Assembly (NCBI GenBank): GCA_019634415.1
Contig: JAHQVJ010000175.1
Location: forward strand, 1 to 64,000
Length of the DNA stretch: 64,000 bases
Reading direction: 5' to 3'
Source of the DNA: Myxococcales bacterium
GTDB lineage: Bacteria; Myxococcota_A; UBA796; GCA-2862545
Positions within the stretch are counted from its first letter, which is position 1. Each line of letters begins with the position of its first letter. Shown here piece after piece: positions 59,440-64,000 of the stretch. The notes under the pieces were generated by a model. It was not told where the DNA came from and searched no databases. It saw only the letters and a list, made by a program, of their open reading frames with translations. The position numbers were made by a program, and so were the translations under genes.

Positions 59440-60480
59440 ATGCGTGTGTTCGCTGGGTGTGCAGCCTTGTCGCTGACGGGCTGCACACCCACGCTACAGG
59501 GTGCCATCGAGCAGGCGTTGTCCGATGGCTTCGAAGGGGTGATCCACGTCGAGCACCGCGGCGAGGTGCTCGCCTACGACGCGTGGGGAACCGCCATCGA
59601 GGAAGGCCCCGACCAGCCCGAAGTACCCCACACCGTCGACACGGTGTTCTCCGTGGGCTCCCTCACCAAGCAGTTCACGGGCGCCGCCATCCTGGCCGCC
59701 CAGGACCGAGGCCTGCTGTCGGTGCACGACACCCTGTCGGACCACCTGCCCCAGGTGCCCGCAGCGCGCGCAGACATCACGCTGCACCAGCTGCTCACCC
59801 ACACGGGTGGCTTTCCCGGCGGCGTCGGCCCCGACAACCAACCCATCGACCGGCAGGCCTACCTGGACCTGACCTTCGGAGGTCCGCTGGACGTCCCCGT
59901 CGGCGCGTTCCGCTACTCCAACACCGGCTACAGCCTGCTGGCCGCCGTCCTGGAGACCGTCACCGAGCAGCCCTACGAGCAGCTCCTGCTGGACTGGCTC
60001 TTCCTGCCGCTGGACATGCAGCACACGGGCTACGAGACGCCCGACTGGTCCGACTCCGTCGTGGCGCACGGCTACACGGACTTCGAGACCATGGGACCGC
60101 CCTTCACCTTCGCCTACGACAGTGAGGGGCCCTTCTACCACCTGACCGGCAACGGCGGCGTGCTCTCCACCCCCCGCGACATGCGGCGCTGGGTGGCCGC
60201 CCTCGCGGACGGTGAGATCTTGTCGGACGAGGCCCGCGAGCAGCTGTGGGCCCCGCAGGTCGGCCAAGGAATCCCTGGATTCTCCTACAGCTACGGCTGG
60301 GGCATCGAGGAGTGGACGCTGATGGGACACAACATCGGCCACGACGGTGGCAACGGCTTCTTCCACGCCTTCGTCGTCTGGTGGCCCGACGACGAGCTGT
60401 ACGTCTCGGTCTACACCAACCACAGCGGTGAGTTCTTCAACCTCTTGGCCTGGGATCTGTCCCGGGGGGTGCTCCGATGA
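59440..60480 (+). CDS. beta-lactamase-family serine hydrolase lipoprotein
   Basis: The 346-residue precursor starts at ATG 59440 (GGAGG site) and has lipobox L-T-G-C. It has S-x-x-K in SVGSLTK, Y-x-N in RYSNTGY, and the third motif H-D-G-G near the C-terminus, the arrangement of class C beta-lactamase/DD-peptidase relatives. It probably hydrolyses an amide or ester at the periplasmic side of a membrane. It overlaps the next gene by 4 bp (ATGA). A decayed paralogue lies 650 bp downstream. Confidence 0.87.
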   Translation: MRVFAGCAALSLTGCTPTLQGAIEQALSDGFEGVIHVEHRGEVLAYDAWGTAIEEGPDQPEVPHTVDTVFSVGSLTKQFTGAAILAAQDRGLLSVHDTLSDHLPQVPAARADITLHQLLTHTGGFPGGVGPDNQPIDRQAYLDLTFGGPLDVPVGAFRYSNTGYSLLAAVLETVTEQPYEQLLLDWLFLPLDMQHTGYETPDWSDSVVAHGYTDFETMGPPFTFAYDSEGPFYHLTGNGGVLSTPRDMRRWVAALADGEILSDEAREQLWAPQVGQGIPGFSYSYGWGIEEWTLMGHNIGHDGGNGFFHAFVVWWPDDELYVSVYTNHSGEFFNLLAWDLSRGVLR

Positions 60481-61118
60481 TGTGTGTTCTGTGGACGTCC
60501 TTGGGATGGGGCGGCGAGCTGGCCCCCGGAGCAGAGCCCGATCTCGAGACCGAGGTCCGGGCCCGTGTGGCACCCACCGTCGGCCTCTTCGGCGGCACGG
60601 CGAGCATAGGGGTGTCGGGCATCGCGCGACCCTCCGAGCGCCTGGCCATCGGCGCTGGGGTGGACGGACTCGCCCCAGGCGCGTTCCTCCCCCGCGCAGG
60701 GGCTCGATGGCTCCTCGCGCAGCCCGATGAGTCCGGCAACGGAGTGGCCCTCGCCGCCGTGCTTCAGGGCGCTGCCATGACGCGCTTCACCGGCCGCATC
60801 GACACCTGGGCCGTGGGTGCCGGACTCGCGGTGCACGCACGGCTCGATCGGTTCGGCGCCAGCCTGAGCGTGCCCGTGGGCGTTCGCGGCAACGCCCAGG
60901 ACCTCCGCGTCGGACCCACCTTGGCCGAGGGCTCGCTGTACCTGCGCACGGGCTCGGAGCACCAGGGCACCTTCCGGGTGGGCATGGCCACCACCGCTGG
61001 GCTGACCCACATCACCTACGCGCGCTCCACGCGCTGGGGGCAGTGGCGCTTCGGGCTGCTCGTGACCCCACCCGGGATCGGGTTGAGCCTTCCCCTCGAA
61101 GCCGGCTTCACCCTGTAG
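60477..61118 (+). CDS. small exported or outer-membrane hypothetical protein
   Basis: The 213-residue protein starts at ATG 60477 inside the stop of the serine hydrolase gene. A weak N-terminal hydrophobic segment precedes a Gly/Ala-rich chain with alternating polar and hydrophobic residues (GLAVHARLDRFGASLSVPVG, PGIGLSLPLEAGFTL). The latter end resembles an outer-membrane barrel C-terminus. No domain is known. It sits between the intact hydrolase gene and the broken copy. Confidence 0.62.
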   Translation: MMCVLWTSLGWGGELAPGAEPDLETEVRARVAPTVGLFGGTASIGVSGIARPSERLAIGAGVDGLAPGAFLPRAGARWLLAQPDESGNGVALAAVLQGAAMTRFTGRIDTWAVGAGLAVHARLDRFGASLSVPVGVRGNAQDLRVGPTLAEGSLYLRTGSEHQGTFRVGMATTAGLTHITYARSTRWGQWRFGLLVTPPGIGLSLPLEAGFTL

Positions 61119-61126
61119 GAGATCCC

Positions 61127-62016
61127 ATGTCGATCGCTCGCGGAAGCATCGCGCTTGCGCTGGCTGGCTGCACGCCCTCCCTCCAAGACGTCGTCGAGCG
61201 TGCCGTGGCCGATGGCTTCGAGGGCGTCATCCACGTCGAGCACCGAGGCGAGGTGCTCGTGTACGACGCCTGGGGCGATGCCATCGAGGCGTGCCCCCCT
61301 CCCGTGCCGACGTGACCCTGCACCAGCTGCTGACCCACACGGGCGGGTTCCCTCCGGCGGTCGGACAAGACGACGAGGTCATCGACCGCCAGGCCTACCT
61401 GGATCGGACCTTCGGTGGGCGGATGCGGGTGCCCGTGGACCGGTTCCGCTACTCCAACACGGGCTACAGCCTGCTGGCCGCCGTTCTGGAGCTCGAGACG
61501 GGGCAGCCCTACGAGGAGCTGTTGCTGGACTGGCTCCTCGTGCCACTGGACATGCAGCACACCGGCTACGAGTCGCCGGACTGGTCCGACTCCGTCGTGG
61601 CCCACGGCTACACGCCCTACGAGGCCATGGGCACGCCCTTCACCTACACCTACGACAGCGAGGGGCCGTTCTGGCACCTCACGGGCAACGGCGGTGTGCT
61701 CTCCACCTCCTCGGACATGCGCCGCTGGGTGTCGGCCCTGGCGAACGGCGAGATCTTGTCGGACGAGGCGCGCGACGAGCTCTGGAGTCCCCAGGCAAGC
61801 TCCGGCATCCCCGGCTTCCAGTACGCCTACGGCTGGGGCGTCGAGGAGTGGTCGCTGATGGGCCACAACATCAGCCACGACGGTGGCAACGGCTTCTTCC
61901 TCGCCCACGTGCTGTGGTGGCCCGACGACGAGCTGTACGTGTCGTTCTACACGAACCACGACAGCGATCGCCGTGGACCCTTGGGCTGGAGGCTGTCGCG
62001 AGCCGTGCTCCGCTAG
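61127..62016 (+). pseudogene. broken paralogue of the beta-lactamase-family lipoprotein
   Basis: From ATG 61127 the sequence is homologous to the gene at 59440 (lipobox L-A-G-C, IHVEHRGEVL, YDAWG). About 151 bp are missing after the AIE codons, including the S-x-x-K nucleophile, and the deletion shifts the frame into a stop at 61313-61315. The rest continues in another frame from about 61291 to the natural stop at 62016 (TLHQLLTHTGG through SRAVLR), keeping Y-x-N and H-D-G-G. It cannot make an active enzyme without the missing segment, although the downstream part is open and could in principle be translated. Confidence 0.85.
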
Positions 62017-62027
62017 GTGATACGCAG

Positions 62028-62044
62028 CCCCACCAGCTGTGGGG
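62028..62044 (+). promoter_or_regulatory. hairpin covering the ribosome site of the cytochrome-like lipoprotein
   Basis: CCCCAC, a 5-nt loop, and GTGGGG form a hairpin whose 3' arm contains the G-rich ribosome site used by the GTG at 62052. This could lower translation initiation. Confidence 0.35.
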
Positions 62045-62051
62045 GTCTGTC

Positions 62052-62519
62052 GTGAGCGTTGGTCTGCTGTGGCTCGTCTCGGCGTGTGTTCCGCCCGACA
62101 GCTCCCCCACGACAGACGCTGATGATCGAACGGAGCCCACCACGGAGGCCCCCCTCGACACGGTGGACACCGGGGGAGATCCCGAGCCCGTCCCCGTCGC
62201 CGAGCCCACCCACGACGCGCACCTGGCCCCGGTCTGGGACCAGCTCTGCCGCGGGTGCCACACCCCGGCATTCCCCTTCGCGGGGCTGGTGTTCCCCGAC
62301 GCCTACGACCTGCTGGTGGGCGTGCCGTCGGAGCAGGTCCCCACGATGGCACGGGTGGAGCCCGGCGACCTGGACAACTCCTACCTGCTGCACAAGCTGC
62401 AGGGGACCCACCGCAGCGTGGGGGGCAAGGGGGACCGCATGCCCTCGGCGCGTCCGGAGCTGACGGAGGTGGAGATGGGCAACCTGGTTCGCTGGATCGA
62501 GCAGGGTGCGCCCCGTTGA
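62052..62519 (+). CDS. cytochrome c-like lipoprotein
   Basis: The 155-residue precursor starts at GTG 62052 and has lipobox V-S-A-C. After a Thr/Asp/Pro-rich linker comes C-R-G-C-H, a single c-type haem motif, followed by a segment with P-S-x-R-P-E-L-T-E-V-E-M and N-L-V-R-W-I-E-Q-G-A-P at the end. The last motif is usual for planctomycete-type cytochromes with Met ligation (a Met in RMPSARP). It likely carries one haem at the outer membrane or periplasm. The electron partner is unknown. Confidence 0.83.
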   Translation: MSVGLLWLVSACVPPDSSPTTDADDRTEPTTEAPLDTVDTGGDPEPVPVAEPTHDAHLAPVWDQLCRGCHTPAFPFAGLVFPDAYDLLVGVPSEQVPTMARVEPGDLDNSYLLHKLQGTHRSVGGKGDRMPSARPELTEVEMGNLVRWIEQGAPR

Positions 62520-62605
62520 CGCGACTCCGCGCTGCGACGAGTCTGCGACAGTGCAGCACGGATGCCCCACGTACAACTTTCGTGACCCAACCGACAGGAG
62601 TGGTC

Positions 62606-63193
62606 ATGACACTGAACCGGGTTCTTCCCTTGCTGGTCCTCTCCTCGCTCGGCGCCGCGCCAGCAACCATCGGCGGCGCCCAGATGTGCGACTACACCCG
62701 AGAGCGAGACTGCACGTGCTGCGTGGAGCGGACCGACTACCGCTGGCAAGTGCAGTGCTGCGACACCGAGCTGATCCTCCATGAGTTCTGGAACACCGAC
62801 ACGGTGCCGGCGACCTGCACCCTGTACGACGTCGAGTGGGGCGACCGGGACATGTCGACCTGCGTGCCGGGTCGGTGCACCGAGAGCGTGGAAGAGCCCG
62901 TGCCGAAGGCCGATCCGCCCACCGATCCGATCCTGGATGTGCGCTGCCCCGACGTGGTGGAGATGGTGCCAGGACCGTGGCTGGAGCACGTTGCGTTCAC
63001 ACAGTGCTGCGAGGAGTGCCAGGTGGACACCTTCAAGCCGCAGGTCGGGGGACCTGGTGGCAACATCGAGTGCGTGGTCGACACCACCTACACGGTGGTG
63101 AAGAACTGCACACCGGGGGAGTGCCCGGATCACGACCCCATCCCGCCGCGAGACGACGACGACGAGCAGCCTCCCGGGCCAGATCCGATGTGA
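62606..63193 (+). CDS. Cys-rich secreted protein
   Basis: The 195-residue precursor starts at ATG 62606 (AGGAG site) with a signal peptide (LPLLVLSSLGAAPA). The mature part has about 18 cysteines in pairs (CTCC, QCC, QCCEEC), suggesting many disulfides and extracytoplasmic location. The C-terminus is acidic and Pro-rich. No known domain was recognised. Confidence 0.68.
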   Translation: MTLNRVLPLLVLSSLGAAPATIGGAQMCDYTRERDCTCCVERTDYRWQVQCCDTELILHEFWNTDTVPATCTLYDVEWGDRDMSTCVPGRCTESVEEPVPKADPPTDPILDVRCPDVVEMVPGPWLEHVAFTQCCEECQVDTFKPQVGGPGGNIECVVDTTYTVVKNCTPGECPDHDPIPPRDDDDEQPPGPDPM

Positions 63194-63640
63194 GTCGACA
63201 GACGCGCGGCGGGTTCTACCGGCTGGTCCGGCGGACCTGACCACCTGCACAGAGCTCGCCGATGTCGTCTTGCTCCCGACAGGCCGCTCCTACCTCAGCG
63301 CGACGGTTGTCCCATCGGCCATCGTCGACGTCGTGCAATGGGACCACCCCCAAGATCTCGGGGACTGCTACGTTCCTGCGTCGTCGCCGATAGGTCGCCA
63401 GGGCCCGATCCGCAGTGGGGGAGCGGATGATGGAAAGGGGCTCTCCCGTGGTCGGTTCGCGAACGATCACGCCGTCGATCGTGCCAGCCCACCTCATCAC
63501 AGCCTCGTCCTCCGCTCATCGGGATCCGTTCAATGCGTGTGCGGGCCAGCAGACGCCAGACGTCTCCCAGGTCCACGTCGCGCAGCAGGCGCGCCGGTCC
63601 GAACGTTCCACCCGCACGACCGCCTGCTCACGTGCACCAG
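63194..63640. other. gene-free interval with possible degraded coding remnant
   Basis: This 447-bp stretch has no convincing gene. On the minus strand two frames read like parts of one protein (G-D-V-W-R-L-L-A-R-T-R-I-E-R and later A-G-T-I-D-G-V-I-V-R-E-P-T-T-G). The change of frame falls near 63510, as if a gene had been frameshifted. No known family was recognised. Confidence 0.35.
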
Positions 63641-64000
63641 CTACCGATACGGGTTGTCCAGCTCCTCGCGGTCCATGAGCCTGCGAAGCGCGTACCGATC
63701 CCGCAGCCCCAGGCGCTTCCACACCGCCTCCAAGCTGCTCTCCTCCTCGAGCGCCACCAGCAGCTCCATCCGGCTCACGTCCTTGGGACTCCGCCAGCTC
63801 CGCCCAGCCGCCTCGGGTTCCGCCGGCACCGTCGCCTCGGCCAGCACCAGCTGCCCGTCGCGCACCACCGCCGTCGACAGCAGCCGCTGCAGCTCCCGCA
63901 CGTTCGCCGGCAGCGCCGAGCGCAGCAGCTGCGCCATCGACCGCAGCTGCAGTGCCGCGTCGGGGCGCAGCGCTGCCGCCAGCAGCGGCAGATCCGCGGA
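63641..64000 (-). CDS. sigma-54-dependent transcriptional regulator, C-terminal part (runs off right edge)
   Basis: The last 119 residues of a sigma-54 activator are present. They begin near the end of the AAA+ domain, with L-P-A-N-V-R-E-L-Q-R-L-L (the R-finger-adjacent motif L-P-x-N-V-R-E-L), then a linker. They end in a helix-turn-helix-like segment (LEAVWKRLGLRDRYALRRLM) that may bind enhancer DNA like the Fis-type domains of NtrC relatives. The sensor and most of the ATPase lie outside the window, so the signal and targets are unknown. Confidence 0.85.
   Translation of the reverse strand, partial: SADLPLLAAALRPDAALQLRSMAQLLRSALPANVRELQRLLSTAVVRDGQLVLAEATVPAEPEAAGRSWRSPKDVSRMELLVALEEESSLEAVWKRLGLRDRYALRRLMDREELDNPYR

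Noticed and set aside
61155-62060. Extension of the cytochrome-like lipoprotein gene upstream through the broken hydrolase
   Set aside because: The upstream part is a different frame of the hydrolase remnant; the GTG at 62052 has a ribosome site and lipobox.

Overview
The window is GC-rich, densely packed chromosomal DNA of a Gram-negative bacterium, most likely a Myxococcota (deltaproteobacterial) lineage. This is inferred from the abundance of lipoproteins, the MopE-like Cys/Asp repeat and FG-GAP proteins, the paired DUF1501/DUF1588-type and DUF1552/DUF1592-type secreted proteins, the OmpA protein with calcium-binding TSP3-like repeats, a MYXO-CTERM-like stretch, and a large Ser/Thr kinase fused to a STAND ATPase. 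Most genes have GC-rich third positions. Many sit in start-stop overlaps (ATGA, GTGA, TGATG) or in short tail-to-tail overlaps of 14-32 bp. No rRNA, tRNA, IS element, prophage or CRISPR array was seen.

Layout. 1-8.7 kb: the start of rpmG (bL33) at the left edge, a membrane-anchored glutamate-synthase-like flavoprotein, a coiled-coil protein, an OmpA-family protein, an orphan phage-tail-tube-like protein, and a leftward operon of thioredoxin-TPR protein, alkyladenine glycosylase, thioesterase and secreted protein. 8.9-12.2 kb: a rightward cluster of parvulin lipoprotein, FabL-like reductase, cysteine desulfurase and IscA-like scaffold. 12.2-19.1 kb: a FemAB/GNAT-like protein, a 2-oxoglutarate oxygenase with Kbl, a DUF1501/DUF1588-type pair and a MaoC dehydratase. 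19.2-25.9 kb: a MopE-like lipoprotein, Bpt aminoacyl-transferase, DoxX and TPR proteins, two perfect 35-bp palindromes, a DUF4261 protein, a prepilin peptidase, a DegT aminotransferase and a lipoprotein. 26-31.5 kb: a Ser/Arg-repeat secreted protein, YhbY, TrmH, an FG-GAP lipoprotein and a secreted protein. 31.5-38.4 kb: GalU, DUF423, an NfeD-like protein with two flotillins, HflX and a lipoprotein. 38.4-47.2 kb: a leftward block with DUF1552 and DUF1592 proteins, an FG-GAP lipoprotein, FolB, a pteridine-reductase-like SDR, YhhQ and a GT87-like protein. 47.2-52.1 kb: an SbcD-like phosphoesterase, an unknown protein and the giant kinase-STAND-TPR regulator. 52.2-64 kb: lipoproteins, a beta-barrel protein, a six-repeat FG-GAP-like protein, an AlkB-like oxygenase coupled to a DUF924-FSH1-LRR fusion, a serine-hydrolase lipoprotein with a decayed paralogue, a cytochrome-like lipoprotein, a Cys-rich secreted protein, and the C-terminal end of a sigma-54 activator.

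Functional groupings. The Fe-S pair (cysteine desulfurase plus IscA) is complete enough to act together. The flotillin pair with the NfeD-like protein looks like a membrane-microdomain module. FolB, the SDR and YhhQ point to pterin or deazaguanine metabolism. The two DUF15xx modules each pair a Tat-type protein with a CxxCH protein. The most unusual item is the 1007-residue DUF924-FSH1-LRR protein translationally coupled to an AlkB-like dioxygenase.
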